DNA of 64,000 bases from Caballeronia zhejiangensis. GTDB taxonomy: Bacteria > Pseudomonadota > Gammaproteobacteria > Burkholderiales > Burkholderiaceae. The position numbers were made by a program, and so were the translations under genes. Positions 43,187 through 52,617 of this stretch are shown here, piece after piece (position 1 is the stretch's first letter; every line of letters starts with the position of its first letter). The notes below the pieces were generated by a model. It was not told the DNA's origin. It searched no databases and saw only the letters and a program-made list of their open reading frames with translations. The stretch lies in contig NZ_JFHD01000029.1 in NCBI RefSeq assembly GCF_000698575.1, positions 1 to 64,000 on the forward strand, written 5' to 3'.

Positions 43187-44425
43187 TCAGGTCTTTTCTG
43201 CCGGCGCCGGCGCGGTGGACGCCGCCGCGTGCGCCTTCGGATCCGGCCCGGTCGGCTCGCCGCGGCTCGCGACCGGATCGGCGGCCGTATTCGCCGTGCT
43301 TGCCGCGTGTGCCGTGCCCGCCCTTTCGAGCGGCGGCGCGAAATCGACGTGACTTTCCTTGTCGGTCGACAGATCCGCCCGCGCGCGCGGCAGATAGTGC
43401 GGATAAGTCGCCTGCACGAAGTTCACGAGCCCTTCGCGGACGCGGCAGCGCAAATCCCAATTCAGCGCCGAGTCGAACGAACTGACGAGCACGCGCAGTT
43501 GCATCGCGCGATCGGTGGCGTCGGTGACCTGCAGCACCTGCACACGGCCATCCCATTCCGGCGCGTGCTCGAGGATGCGCTCCAGCTCCTCGCGCAGCGG
43601 CGCGAGCGGCATCCGGTAATCGACATACAGAAACACCGTGCCGATGATCTGCGAACTGTTGCGCGTCCAGTTCGTGAACGGATTTTCGATGAACCACTGC
43701 AACGGCACGATAAGCCGCCGCTGATCCCAGATGCGGATCGACACGTACGTGCCCGTGATTTCCTCGACGCGTCCCCATTCGCCCTGAATCACGACGACAT
43801 CGTCGAGGCGAATCGGCTGCGACAGCGCGAGCTGCAAGCCCGCGATCAGATTGCCGAGCACCGGCCGCGCGGCGATACCGGCGACGAGCCCGGCGACGCC
43901 CGCCGACGCCAGCAGGCTCGCGCCGATCTGCCGCACGCTCGGAAACGCCATCAGCGCCGCGCCGAAACCGATGATTACGATCACCACCATCACCGAGCGC
44001 GCGAGCACGCGCGCCTGCGTGTGGATGCGGCGGGCGTTGAGATTGTCGTCGGTGTCGAGCGGATGCGCCTGCACGATCGCCTCGCCCACCGCGCCCGCCG
44101 AGCGCGCCGCGAGAAACGTGAGCGCGACGATCAGCGCGACGGTCTCGACATCGCGCAGCACGCCGATGAACGGCAGCGTATCGGGCGCCTCGAAGATCAT
44201 GAAACCGAGCCCGAGGATGATGAGCAGGATGAGCGCGGGCGTGTCGATATAGCGCAGCACGACGCTCATCAGCGGATAAGGACGCGCGATGCGCACGAGA
44301 ATGCGCGCGCCGATGCGATGCGCGGCAATCGCAAACGCCACCGCGATGACGGCCACGACGAGCGCGCCGGGCCAGGTGCCGAGCGGACGTTCCGCAAGAT
44401 TCAGGAAATGGTCGAGTGAGAGCAT
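43187..44425 (-). CDS. MscS-family mechanosensitive channel
   Basis: 412 residues from ATG 44425 (an upstream open frame lacks similarity). Four membrane helices in the first ~150 residues, then pore helix GASLLASAGVAGLVAGIAARPVLGN in place of the MscS Gly/Ala pore, and the beta domain QPIRLDDVVVIQGEWGRVEEITGTYVSIRIWDQRRL. A 60-residue charged, Ala/Pro-rich tail is extra. Opens on turgor rise. Encoded upstream of otsA, 101 bp apart, in an osmotic-stress group. Confidence 0.92.
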   Translation of the reverse strand: MLSLDHFLNLAERPLGTWPGALVVAVIAVAFAIAAHRIGARILVRIARPYPLMSVVLRYIDTPALILLIILGLGFMIFEAPDTLPFIGVLRDVETVALIVALTFLAARSAGAVGEAIVQAHPLDTDDNLNARRIHTQARVLARSVMVVIVIIGFGAALMAFPSVRQIGASLLASAGVAGLVAGIAARPVLGNLIAGLQLALSQPIRLDDVVVIQGEWGRVEEITGTYVSIRIWDQRRLIVPLQWFIENPFTNWTRNSSQIIGTVFLYVDYRMPLAPLREELERILEHAPEWDGRVQVLQVTDATDRAMQLRVLVSSFDSALNWDLRCRVREGLVNFVQATYPHYLPRARADLSTDKESHVDFAPPLERAGTAHAASTANTAADPVASRGEPTGPDPKAHAAASTAPAPAEKT

Positions 44426-44613
44426 GAGCGTCGCGGGATCAGCCTCGAGAAAGTGAAAGCGGCGAGGAGGACACGGCGGTCGCATCGCACGGATGCGTGG
44501 TGCTGCGCGATATTGCGCCAGGTTGCAGACAGCAGCGGCGATGGCCGTCCGGGCGCGGCCGTCGCCTCTTGGTTCAGCAAGCGTGACGCCAGTGCTCCGG
44601 CGTCACCAGATGC

Positions 44614-44970
44614 TCAGCGTTCCGCCTTGCAGGGAAACGCCTTGCCGAGTCCGAGCGAAACCATCGTGGTCGCGTTGAAATCGGCCTTGTCGGGATTGTT
44701 GGCGATGTACTTGCGCACCGCGTCCGTAAGCTGCTGCGGCTTCACGTCCGCCGGCAGGCAGAAGTACTGGCCGACCTGCGGCCCGGAGGTTCCGCCGATC
44801 GCCTCGATCGTGTTGTAGATGCCGTCCGCCGCGCCTTCGATATAGGCCGCGCAGGCGGTCCGTGAGTTGGGATCCGTTTTGGTGCAGAGCTTGTTCAGAT
44901 CGTTGCCGGTAAACGCGAACGCACAGACGGGCGTCGCGAGAGCACAGGCGAGGACGAATTCCCGCAGCAT
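44614..44970 (-). CDS. Rap1a/Tai-family exported protein
   Basis: 118 residues from ATG 44970 (AAGGAAG upstream). Signal peptide about 1-19 (AFA). The mature protein has the Rap1a/Tai pattern: FTGNDLNKLCT, CAAYIEGAADGI and a final FPCKA with four cysteines likely pairing. In Serratia these are immunity proteins against T6SS peptidoglycan amidases; here no amidase is beside it. Confidence 0.75.
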   Translation of the reverse strand: MLREFVLACALATPVCAFAFTGNDLNKLCTKTDPNSRTACAAYIEGAADGIYNTIEAIGGTSGPQVGQYFCLPADVKPQQLTDAVRKYIANNPDKADFNATTMVSLGLGKAFPCKAER

Positions 44971-45073
44971 GGTCTTCCTTTTATGTTGAGCGGCGGCTTG
45001 GTCGGAGCAACGGGTTCGGAGCGATGCGCGGCCGCGCCTGACCGCGCTCGCCCCGTGACTTGATGTCGCGCCG

Positions 45074-45820
45074 TTATTTTGCACCGTTTGAGCCGCTTTG
45101 CGCAGCGCCGCCGCCTTGTTGCATCGAGTCCAGACGCGCCTTCAGACCTTCGGCGACATCTTTCTCGTTGTACTTCTGCGCGAAATCCACCGCCGTCAGG
45201 CCGAGCTGATTCTTCACGCGCAGATCGGCGCCCGAGTCGAGCAGCAGCTTGACCGTCGAAAGATGACCGCCGCGCGCCGCCATCATGAGCGGCGTCGTGC
45301 CGTTGGGCGAGCCCGCGTCGATATAGGCCGAATGGTCGACCAGAATCTTCACGATGTCGTCATGGCCGTTGGTCGCGGCGTAGTGCAGCGGCGTCCAGCC
45401 TTTCTTGTTCACTTCGGCGTCCTTGGCGATCAGCAGATTCACGAAGGTCGCGTCGCCATTGAGCGCGGCAAGCATCATCGCGTTTTCGCCGGCGGGATCG
45501 AGCTTTTCGAGGTCGGTCTTCGGGTTGTCGGCGAGCAACTGGCCGACCTTGTCGGACTTCTCGCGCGCGGCGATCACGAGGATCGGCGTGCCCGTGTTGT
45601 CGACGGTGTTCGGGTCCGCGCCCTGCGCGAGCTGCTTCTTGACCGCCGATACGTCGTCGAACTTGACCGCCTTGATGAGCGAGTCCACGGACGCGGCCCA
45701 GACCGGCTGAGCGATCGCGCAGGCCGCCAGCAGCGCGCCGGCGACGAGTCCGCGCACGGCCGTGCCCTTGCGCGCACCGCGCGTCGTGTTCAGAGTGGAA
45801 ACCATCGGGGAAGTGTTCAT
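45074..45820 (-). CDS. Exported ankyrin-repeat protein
   Basis: 248 residues with a long basic signal peptide (about 1-42, ending VWA). Four to five ankyrin repeats follow (about 48-225), e.g. GWTPLHYAATNGHDDIVKIL and GTTPLMMAARGGHLSTVKLL. Ends in a Gln/Gly/Ser-rich tail. Periplasmic interaction scaffold of unknown partner. Downstream of tatD in the conserved mltG-tmk-holB-tatD gene order; 54 bp gap to tatD. Confidence 0.9.
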   Translation of the reverse strand: MNTSPMVSTLNTTRGARKGTAVRGLVAGALLAACAIAQPVWAASVDSLIKAVKFDDVSAVKKQLAQGADPNTVDNTGTPILVIAAREKSDKVGQLLADNPKTDLEKLDPAGENAMMLAALNGDATFVNLLIAKDAEVNKKGWTPLHYAATNGHDDIVKILVDHSAYIDAGSPNGTTPLMMAARGGHLSTVKLLLDSGADLRVKNQLGLTAVDFAQKYNEKDVAEGLKARLDSMQQGGGAAQSGSNGAK

Positions 45821-45874
45821 AAGTGACCTTCGAATTGCCTTGGAACAGTTTTTTTGCGCGCGGGCCGGCCGCCC

Positions 45875-46660
45875 TCAGACTGGCCGCGCGATCTTGAAGA
45901 GCCGGAAGAAGTTGTCGGTGGTCGCCTGCGCGACGGCCTCTTCCGGCTGCTCGCGCAACTGCGCGATGAAACGTCCGACATAACTCACGTACGCAGGTTC
46001 ATTCGGCTTGCCGCGATACGGCACCGGCGCGAGGTAAGGCGAATCGGTTTCGATGAGCAGGCGCTCGATCGGCACGCGCCGCGCGACGTCCTGCACATCG
46101 GTTGCCTTCTTGAACGTGACGATGCCCGACAGCGAGATATGGAAATTCTGCGCGAGCGCCCGTTCGGCGATCTCCCACGGTTCGGTGAAGCAATGCATGA
46201 CGCCGCCCGGCACGTCCGCGCGCTCTTCCTGCATGATGCGCAAGGTGTCGTCCGACGACGACCGCGTGTGGATGATGAGCGGCTTGCCCGTCGCGTGCGC
46301 GGCGCGGATATGCGTGCGAAAGCGTTCGCGCTGCCATTCCATGTCGGCGATGCTGCGCCCTTCCAGCCGATAGTAGTCGAGCCCGGTTTCGCCGATCGCG
46401 CAAACTTTCGGATGCTTCGCCAGCTCGACGAGTTCCGCGACGCTCGGTTCGCGCATATCCTCGTGGTCGGGATGCACTCCGACCGACGCATAGACGTTTT
46501 CGTGCTGCTCGGCGATCGCGAGCACCGAAGGCAGCGTCTCGAGATCCACCGACACGCACAGCGCATGTGTCACGGAATGCGCGCGCATCTTGTCGAGGAC
46601 GTCGGGCAATCGGTCCGCGAGCCCTTCGAAGTTGATATGACAGTGTGAATCGACAAACAT
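45875..46660 (-). CDS. tatD: TatD-family metal-dependent hydrolase
   Basis: 261 residues. Metal ligands: VDSHCHINFE at the start (His5 and His7), Glu and His in GVHPDHEDM and GETGLDYYRLEG, plus LLIETDSPYLAP (Asp). (beta/alpha)8 fold. Family members are DNases or phosphohydrolases (YcfH-like). Same strand and order as holB and tmk, in a cell-cycle/replication cluster. Confidence 0.92.
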   Translation of the reverse strand: MFVDSHCHINFEGLADRLPDVLDKMRAHSVTHALCVSVDLETLPSVLAIAEQHENVYASVGVHPDHEDMREPSVAELVELAKHPKVCAIGETGLDYYRLEGRSIADMEWQRERFRTHIRAAHATGKPLIIHTRSSSDDTLRIMQEERADVPGGVMHCFTEPWEIAERALAQNFHISLSGIVTFKKATDVQDVARRVPIERLLIETDSPYLAPVPYRGKPNEPAYVSYVGRFIAQLREQPEEAVAQATTDNFFRLFKIARPV

Positions 46661-46721
46661 CGGGTGCTCCTTGGTGCATTCCTTGCGGCGCGGCTCGACG
46701 GTCTCTGGCCGCTCTGGCCGC

Positions 46722-47759
46722 TCAGGCCGTATAGATCCCGCGATAGCCCATGAACAGTTCCTCGAACACGAGGCGCGCGTTCAGCGGATGATTTTCCACC
46801 GCGCGCTGCCGCGTGACCGTCTTCATGTAGCGCGCGAGCGCGGCCGGATCGGCGCTTTGCGCGCAACGTGCGAGCGCCTTCGCCGCGGCGGGGAAATAGC
46901 GCGGACGGCTAGCCGTGCGTTGCGCGAGCAGATCGTAAAGCCAGCGCTGCAACCAGCCGAGCACGAGCGGCACCGGCAGCTTCTGCAGGTTTTCGCCGCA
47001 CGCGAAGGCATCGCAATTCGGTCCGGCGGCAAGCTGCGCGAGCGTGAAGTCGCGCAAGGCGCGGTTCTCGTCGTTCGCCAGCGCGAGCGCAGCGAGCGGC
47101 GCGCCGCCGGCCTGCGCGAGGAGCGCCGCCGGATCGTCGACGCCTTGCGACGCGAGCCACGCACTCGCTTCGTTCGCCGGCGGCACACTCATCGGCCATT
47201 GGCGGCAGCGGCTGATGATCGTCGGCAACAGCCGGTCGACGCGCGCCGACACCAGCAGGAACACGACGCCCGACGGCGGTTCTTCGAGCGTCTTCAAGAG
47301 CGCGTTCGCCGCTGCGACGTTGAGCGCCTCGGCCGGATACAGCACGACGACGCGCAAGCCGCCCCGATGCGAGCCCACGCCACAGAAATCCAGCAGCCCG
47401 CGCACCTGCTCGATCTTGATTTCCTTGCTCGGCGTGCGGGTCTTCTTGCCTTCTTCGCCATCGGCTTTGTCGGCGGGAGCGTCGGCTGCGTCGCCGGTTG
47501 CGGCAAGGCCCGCGAGCGCTTCGGGCAGCACCGCGCGGTAATCGGGATGATTGCCTTGCGAGAACCAGTGACACGCCGGACAAGTCCCGCACGGCTCGCC
47601 ATTCGCGGCGGGCGTCTCACACAGCAAACCCTGCGCGAGATGCTGGGCGAACTGCAGCTTGCCGATGCCCGCTTCTCCGTGCAGCAGGAGCGCGTGCGGC
47701 CAGTGCGCGCGCAGTTGCTGCAGACGCTGCCAGTCGTCGGTTTGCCAGGGATAGATCAT
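46722..47759 (-). CDS. holB: DNA polymerase III delta-prime subunit
   Basis: 345 residues. Clamp-loader AAA domain with GEAGIGK (about 28-34) and a zinc cluster of four cysteines (CETPAANGEPCGTCPAC, about 49-65), then sensor SRCRQWP and the C-terminal collar. Unusual feature: a charged insertion of about 20 residues after GLAATGD (DAADAPADKADGEEGKK). Part of the replisome clamp loader. Confidence 0.93.
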   Translation of the reverse strand: MIYPWQTDDWQRLQQLRAHWPHALLLHGEAGIGKLQFAQHLAQGLLCETPAANGEPCGTCPACHWFSQGNHPDYRAVLPEALAGLAATGDAADAPADKADGEEGKKTRTPSKEIKIEQVRGLLDFCGVGSHRGGLRVVVLYPAEALNVAAANALLKTLEEPPSGVVFLLVSARVDRLLPTIISRCRQWPMSVPPANEASAWLASQGVDDPAALLAQAGGAPLAALALANDENRALRDFTLAQLAAGPNCDAFACGENLQKLPVPLVLGWLQRWLYDLLAQRTASRPRYFPAAAKALARCAQSADPAALARYMKTVTRQRAVENHPLNARLVFEELFMGYRGIYTA

Positions 47760-47777
47760 CGATAGATTCTTTTGAAT

Positions 47778-48398
47778 TCAGACGCTTGCGATAACTTCTT
47801 CGAGCTTTTTGCGAATCTCGTCGATGGAGCGCGTCGAATCGACGATGAAAAAGCGCTGCGGCGATTCATCCGCGCGGCGCAGATACTCGCTGCGCGTGCG
47901 CTCGAAAAACGCCTCGGATTCGCTTTCGAACTTGTCGGGGGCGCGCGCGGCCGAGCGGCGCTCGCTCGCGGTGTCGGTCGGCACGTCGAAAAGCACGGTC
48001 AGATCGGGCTGGAAACCGCCCTGCACCCAGCGTTCGAGCGCTTCGAGCTTGTCGCGCGGCAGACCGCGGCCGCCGCCCTGATACGCGAACGTGGCGTCGG
48101 TGAAACGGTCCGACAGCACCCAGTCGCCGCGCGACAGCGCCGGTTCGATCACCTGCGCCAGATGCTCGCGGCGCGCGGCGAACATGAGCAGCGCTTCGGT
48201 TTCGAGGTCCATCGGCTGATTCAGCAGGATGCCGCGCAGGGTTTCACCGAGCGGCGTGCCGCCCGGCTCGCGCGTCATGACGACACGATGCCCGCCCGGT
48301 TCCACTTTGGCTTCGAGCCGTTCGCGGAACCAGTCCAGATGCGTGGTCTTGCCCGCGCCGTCGATGCCTTCGAACGTGATGAACTTGCCGCGCGCCAT
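47778..48398 (-). CDS. tmk: Thymidylate kinase
   Basis: 206 residues. P-loop FEGIDGAGKTTH (about 9-20), DR(F/Y) motif WVLSDRFTDATFAYQGGGRGL, and the LID region around ERRSAARAPDKFESE. Converts dTMP to dTDP. ATG follows the mltG stop directly (TGAATG). Ends 18 bp before holB. Confidence 0.95.
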   Translation of the reverse strand: MARGKFITFEGIDGAGKTTHLDWFRERLEAKVEPGGHRVVMTREPGGTPLGETLRGILLNQPMDLETEALLMFAARREHLAQVIEPALSRGDWVLSDRFTDATFAYQGGGRGLPRDKLEALERWVQGGFQPDLTVLFDVPTDTASERRSAARAPDKFESESEAFFERTRSEYLRRADESPQRFFIVDSTRSIDEIRKKLEEVIASV

Positions 48399-49409
48399 TC
48401 ATTGACCCCGGATGTATTTGTCGACGGCCTTGTTGTGGTCGCCGAGATTGTCGGAAAAGATGCTGCTGCCGTCGCCGCGCGACACGAAATACAGCGCGTT
48501 GCTCGAGGCGGGATTGAGCGTGGCGTTCAGTGCGGCCACGCCGGGCAGCGCGATCGGCGTCGGCGGCAGGCCCATGCGCGTGTAGGTATTGTACGGAGTG
48601 TCCGTCTGCAGGTCCTTTTTCTTCAGCTTGCCGCCGTAGGCCGGGCCTAAGCCGTAGATCACGCTCGGGTCCGTCTGTAGCGGCATGCCGATGCGCAGCC
48701 GGTTCGCGAACACCGCCGCGACGAGCGGCCGGTCCGCAGCGCGCCCCGTCTCCTTCTCGACGATGGACGCCATCACGAGCGCTTCATAAGGCGTCTTGTA
48801 AGGCAGATTCGGTGCGCGCGTGTTCCACGCTTCCGTGAGGCGCGCCTGCATCAGCCGATACGCGCGTTTGTAGACGGCGAGATCGCTCGTGCCTTTGTCG
48901 AACAGATAGGTGTCGGGGAAGAACAGGCCCTCGGCGGACGCCTTGTCGACTTCGGCCGCGCCAATCGCGCGCAGCAGGTCGGTGTCGGTCATGCCGACGG
49001 TGTCGTGCTTGAGCGCGGGATTGCTGTCGAGCTCGCCGCGCATTTTCTGCAGCGTCCAGCCTTCGATGACGGTCGCGACATATTCGTTGACGTCGCCGCG
49101 CGCGATCTTCTCCAGCACCTCATAAGGCGTGATGCCGGTCTTGAATGCGTAATTGCCCGATTTCGGTTGCGCGGACAGGCCGAGCACGCGCGTCATCAGC
49201 ACGAAAAGCTCGGGTTCGACGGGCACGCCCCCGCGGTTCAACTGGGCGCTCACGCTGCGCAGGCTGCTGTGGGGCTTGATGGTGACGTCGAGTTCGGGCG
49301 TCGGCAATTCCATGGGCCGGTTGGCCCACCAGTACACGCCGCCCGCGACGGCTGCCGCGAGCACGGCGGCGAGCACCGCTGCCACGACGCATTTCTTCAG
49401 AAAGGACAT
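48399..49409 (-). CDS. mltG: Endolytic transglycosylase MltG (YceG)
   Basis: 336 residues from ATG 49409 (a GTG 9 bases upstream is possible; no clear Shine-Dalgarno). One N-terminal membrane anchor (about 5-28), a LysM-like region and the YceG domain with catalytic Glu in VMASIVEKETG and QTDPSVIYGLG. Cuts nascent peptidoglycan strands. First gene of mltG-tmk-holB-tatD; divergent from ygfZ. Confidence 0.93.
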   Translation of the reverse strand: MSFLKKCVVAAVLAAVLAAAVAGGVYWWANRPMELPTPELDVTIKPHSSLRSVSAQLNRGGVPVEPELFVLMTRVLGLSAQPKSGNYAFKTGITPYEVLEKIARGDVNEYVATVIEGWTLQKMRGELDSNPALKHDTVGMTDTDLLRAIGAAEVDKASAEGLFFPDTYLFDKGTSDLAVYKRAYRLMQARLTEAWNTRAPNLPYKTPYEALVMASIVEKETGRAADRPLVAAVFANRLRIGMPLQTDPSVIYGLGPAYGGKLKKKDLQTDTPYNTYTRMGLPPTPIALPGVAALNATLNPASSNALYFVSRGDGSSIFSDNLGDHNKAVDKYIRGQ

Positions 49410-49513
49410 GCGAAACACGCTTGAGATAAGACCAATATAATAACTTGCCGCCTGCGCCAGAGCCGCATTCCCGGGCCCGCGCCCAAACGATAGGATTGAC
49501 AGCCCGCCGACTC

Positions 49514-50500
49514 ATGAATTCCCAGACCATCGCTCTCGCCGCTTCAGACTTCGATTCCGTCAAGACCGCCGGCGCATACATGCCGCTCACCCAGTTCGGC
49601 GTGATCGACGTCAAGGGCGAGGACGCCGCCTCGTTCCTGCACAGTCAGCTTACGAACGACGTCCAGCATCTCGACGCGTCGACCGCGCGTCTCGCGGGCT
49701 ACTGCTCGGCCAAGGGCCGGCTCCTCGGCTCGTTCCTGATGTGGCGCACCGCCGACGCCGTGCGTCTCCTGATCGCACACGACGTGCAGGCGGCCGTGCA
49801 GAAACGCCTGTCGATGTTCGTACTGCGCGCGAAGGCGAAACTCACCGACGCGACGCCCGAAGTGGCCGCCGTCGGCTTCGCGGGCGACGTGCGCGCGGCG
49901 CTCTCCGGAATTTTCGATGCGCTGCCCGACGGCGTGCATGTCAAGGTCGAAGGCCCGCACGGTTCGCTGATCCGCGTGCCGGACGCGGCGCATCGGCCGC
50001 GCTTCCTGTGGGTCGGCCCGAAAGCCGATGTCGAGGCGCAACTCGCGAAACTCGATGAAAAACTCAAGCGCGTGCCCGAGCAGATGTGGGACTGGCTCGA
50101 CATCCACGCGGGCGAGCCGCGCATCACGCACGCGACGGTCGAGCAGTTCGTCCCGCAAATGGTCAACTTCGACGTGCTCGGCGCGGTGAACTTCAAGAAG
50201 GGCTGCTATCCCGGGCAGGAGATCGTCGCGCGCAGCCAGTATCGGGGCACGATCAAGCGGCGCACGGCGCTCGCGCACGTCGAGAGCGCGACGCCCGGCG
50301 CGGAGCTCTTTCATTCGGACGATCCCGGCCAGCCGTGCGGACTCGTCGTCAACGTCGCGCCCGCGGAGCATGGCGGCGTCGATTGTCTCGTCGAGATCAA
50401 GCTCGCGGCGCTTGACAATGGCTCGGTGCATGTCGGTTCCGCCGATGGTCCCGCGCTCACCTTCGTGCCGCTGCCCTACGCGTTTCCAGCCGACGCCTGA
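49514..50500 (+). CDS. ygfZ: tRNA-modifying/folate-binding protein YgfZ
   Basis: 328 residues from ATG 49514. GcvT-like fold with the signature KGCYPGQEIVARSQYRG (about 234-250) where Cys is conserved. Needed for iron-sulfur cluster enzymes such as MiaB. Divergent from mltG, a common layout in Burkholderia. Followed 12 bp later by an NRDE gene. Confidence 0.93.
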   Translation: MNSQTIALAASDFDSVKTAGAYMPLTQFGVIDVKGEDAASFLHSQLTNDVQHLDASTARLAGYCSAKGRLLGSFLMWRTADAVRLLIAHDVQAAVQKRLSMFVLRAKAKLTDATPEVAAVGFAGDVRAALSGIFDALPDGVHVKVEGPHGSLIRVPDAAHRPRFLWVGPKADVEAQLAKLDEKLKRVPEQMWDWLDIHAGEPRITHATVEQFVPQMVNFDVLGAVNFKKGCYPGQEIVARSQYRGTIKRRTALAHVESATPGAELFHSDDPGQPCGLVVNVAPAEHGGVDCLVEIKLAALDNGSVHVGSADGPALTFVPLPYAFPADA

Positions 50501-50512
50501 GGTCGAGCGCGC

Positions 50513-51331
50513 ATGTGTCTGATCGTCTTCGACTGGCAACCCGCGGCGTCGCAGGAAAACGGCCGCGCATTGCTGACGCTTTCCGCCAATCGCGATGAAT
50601 TCTTTCGCCGCGACGCCGAACCGATGCACTGGTGGCAAGACGCGCCAGACGTGCTCGCCGGCCGCGATCTGACGGGCGGCGGGACGTGGCTCGGCGTATC
50701 GCGCGACGGGCGCTTCGCGGCGCTGACCAACTATCGCGCGCCGGGCAACATGCAGCCGAATGCGCCGACGCGCGGCACGCTCGTGAGCGCTTTTCTCGCG
50801 GGCGAGCGCATGGCGCCGCTCGACTATCTGCAGGGCGTGGCGCACGAAGGGCATCGGTATAACGGGTTCAATCTGCTTTGCGGCGACTTCTTGCGGCGCC
50901 AACTCGGCTGGTATGGCAATCGTGCCGACGCGCCGCCCGCTTTGCTCGATGCAGGCGTGCACGGTTTGTCGAACAGCCTGTTGAATACGCCGTGGCCGAA
51001 GCTCGTCGCGCAGCGGGAGGCGCTGTGCGATCTGATTCACGCAGATGAACGCCCGTCGCTCGATGTGCTCATCGAGACGTTGCGCGACCCGCGCATCGCG
51101 AACGACGAACATCTGCCATCGACGGGGATTTCGATCGAGCGGGAGCGCGTGCTGTCGGCGGCGTTCATCGAAACGGCCGATTACGGCACGCGCAGCACGA
51201 CGGCCTTGCGCGTGAATCCGGCGGCGCTCGGGTTAGCGCTGGAAATCAAGGAACGCAGCGACGATGACGGCTCGCATCGCGTCGTGAGGCCGGGGGCGTT
51301 TGAGCGGGCTTTTTCGTTTGAGATCGGTTGA
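50513..51331 (+). CDS. NRDE (TANGO2) family protein
   Basis: 272 residues. MCLIVFDWQP then ANRDEFFRRDAEPMHWW, the NRDE motif that names the family, plus GGTWLGVSRDGRFAALTNYR and SRGTLVSxFL-like segments. Ntn-hydrolase-like fold is expected (Cys2). Cytoplasmic; role unclear, in eukaryotes TANGO2 is tied to haem/lipid handling. Only 12 bp after ygfZ, probably co-transcribed. Confidence 0.92.
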   Translation: MCLIVFDWQPAASQENGRALLTLSANRDEFFRRDAEPMHWWQDAPDVLAGRDLTGGGTWLGVSRDGRFAALTNYRAPGNMQPNAPTRGTLVSAFLAGERMAPLDYLQGVAHEGHRYNGFNLLCGDFLRRQLGWYGNRADAPPALLDAGVHGLSNSLLNTPWPKLVAQREALCDLIHADERPSLDVLIETLRDPRIANDEHLPSTGISIERERVLSAAFIETADYGTRSTTALRVNPAALGLALEIKERSDDDGSHRVVRPGAFERAFSFEIG

Positions 51332-51568
51332 TCAGCGTTTCCTTCGTGTGAGATACAGGATCGCAGCGATCAGCACGACGGCAATGGCATCGACCGCAAC
51401 GAGCGCGGGAAGAGGATCGGTCCACTTGTCCATGTTCGTCGTGCGCGCGTAGTACGGCGGACCGTCGCCGTATGCTTCATTGAGGTTGTACACATTCAAT
51501 GTGGCGACGAGAAGCAAGATGAACAGCGCGCCGAGATAGATGAAGGAGCGAGGCGTTTTCCTGGTCAT
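51332..51568 (-). CDS. Small two-helix membrane protein
   Basis: 78 residues: basic start, helix about 9-27 (YLGALFILLLVATLNVY), a polar loop and a helix about 53-73, then RRKR. Short ORF of unknown function; its stop abuts the stop of the NRDE gene. Shine-Dalgarno not clear. Confidence 0.6.
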   Translation of the reverse strand: MTRKTPRSFIYLGALFILLLVATLNVYNLNEAYGDGPPYYARTTNMDKWTDPLPALVAVDAIAVVLIAAILYLTRRKR

Positions 51569-51608
51569 GGGCCGATAATTCGGATTCTAATCATGGGTGA
51601 GCCAGCTT

Positions 51609-52568
51609 CTACAGCGTCCCGAACGCCTCCCGCAACGCCCTCACCGCATCCGCATGCGCCGCCGCTACTTCCGGCACGAAACCGCCCATCTTGAAGAATT
51701 CGTGAATCATGCCTTCGTAGCGCTTGAGCGTGACCGGCACACGCGCGTCTTCGAGTTTCGCCGCGAACGCAGTGTCTTCGTCGTGTAGCGGGTCGTAGTC
51801 CGCCGCCGCGATCCACGCCGGCGCGACGCCCGCGAAATCCGGCGTACCGCGCGCCGCATCGAGCGGTGCGAAACGCCAATCGTCGCGATCGCGATCATCA
51901 CGCAGATACTGCGCGAAAAACCACTGAATCGTTTCGCCTGAGAGCAGATACCCGTCCGCGAGGCGCGCATGGGAATCGCTCTTTTGCCACGCGCTCGTGC
52001 CCGGATAGATCAGCAATTGCAGTTTCAGGTCGATGCCCGCATCGCGCGCGAGCACCGCGCACACGATCGCGAGCGTGCCGCCCGCGCTGTCCCCGCCAAC
52101 CGCGAGCCGCGCCGGATCGATGCCGAGCGTCGGAGCCTCGCGCGCCAGCCATTGCAGCGCATCGAAGGCATCGGTCACGGCGACGGGAAACTTGTGCTCC
52201 GGCGCAAGCCGGTAATCGACCGATACGACCGCGCATTGCGCATCGTGCGCGAGCTTGCGGCACAGCGCGTCGTGCGTCGCCACGCTGCCGACGGTGAAGC
52301 CGCCGCCGTGAAAATAAAGAAGCCCCGGAGAAGGCTGCGCCCAGCTCGGCTCGATCGGATGATAGACGCGCACGCCGATCGTTGCGCCATCGCGCACGGG
52401 AATCCGCAGATCCTCGATGGCGTGCACCGGCAATGGCGCGATATCGAGAATCTGCGCGCTCATCGCGTAGGCTGCGCGCGCCTCTTTCGGCGTGAGCGTG
52501 TGATACGGCGGTCGATTCGCGCGCGCGACCATCTCCAGAATTTGCGCGATCTTTGGATTGAGCGGCAT
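51609..52568 (-). CDS. HSL-type alpha/beta hydrolase (esterase)
   Basis: 319 residues from ATG 52568. Hormone-sensitive-lipase family: oxyanion HGGG (87-90), nucleophile Ser161 in GGDSAGG, Asp259 in YDPLHDE and His289 in GMIHEF. Hydrolyses short acyl esters. Cytoplasmic. First of the lipid-related genes; a separate operon unit ends here. Confidence 0.92.
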   Translation of the reverse strand: MPLNPKIAQILEMVARANRPPYHTLTPKEARAAYAMSAQILDIAPLPVHAIEDLRIPVRDGATIGVRVYHPIEPSWAQPSPGLLYFHGGGFTVGSVATHDALCRKLAHDAQCAVVSVDYRLAPEHKFPVAVTDAFDALQWLAREAPTLGIDPARLAVGGDSAGGTLAIVCAVLARDAGIDLKLQLLIYPGTSAWQKSDSHARLADGYLLSGETIQWFFAQYLRDDRDRDDWRFAPLDAARGTPDFAGVAPAWIAAADYDPLHDEDTAFAAKLEDARVPVTLKRYEGMIHEFFKMGGFVPEVAAAHADAVRALREAFGTL

Positions 52569-52617
52569 CGGCGGAAAGAGCGTCAAAGGGACACGATCAT
52601 GCCACGAACCGTGCACA

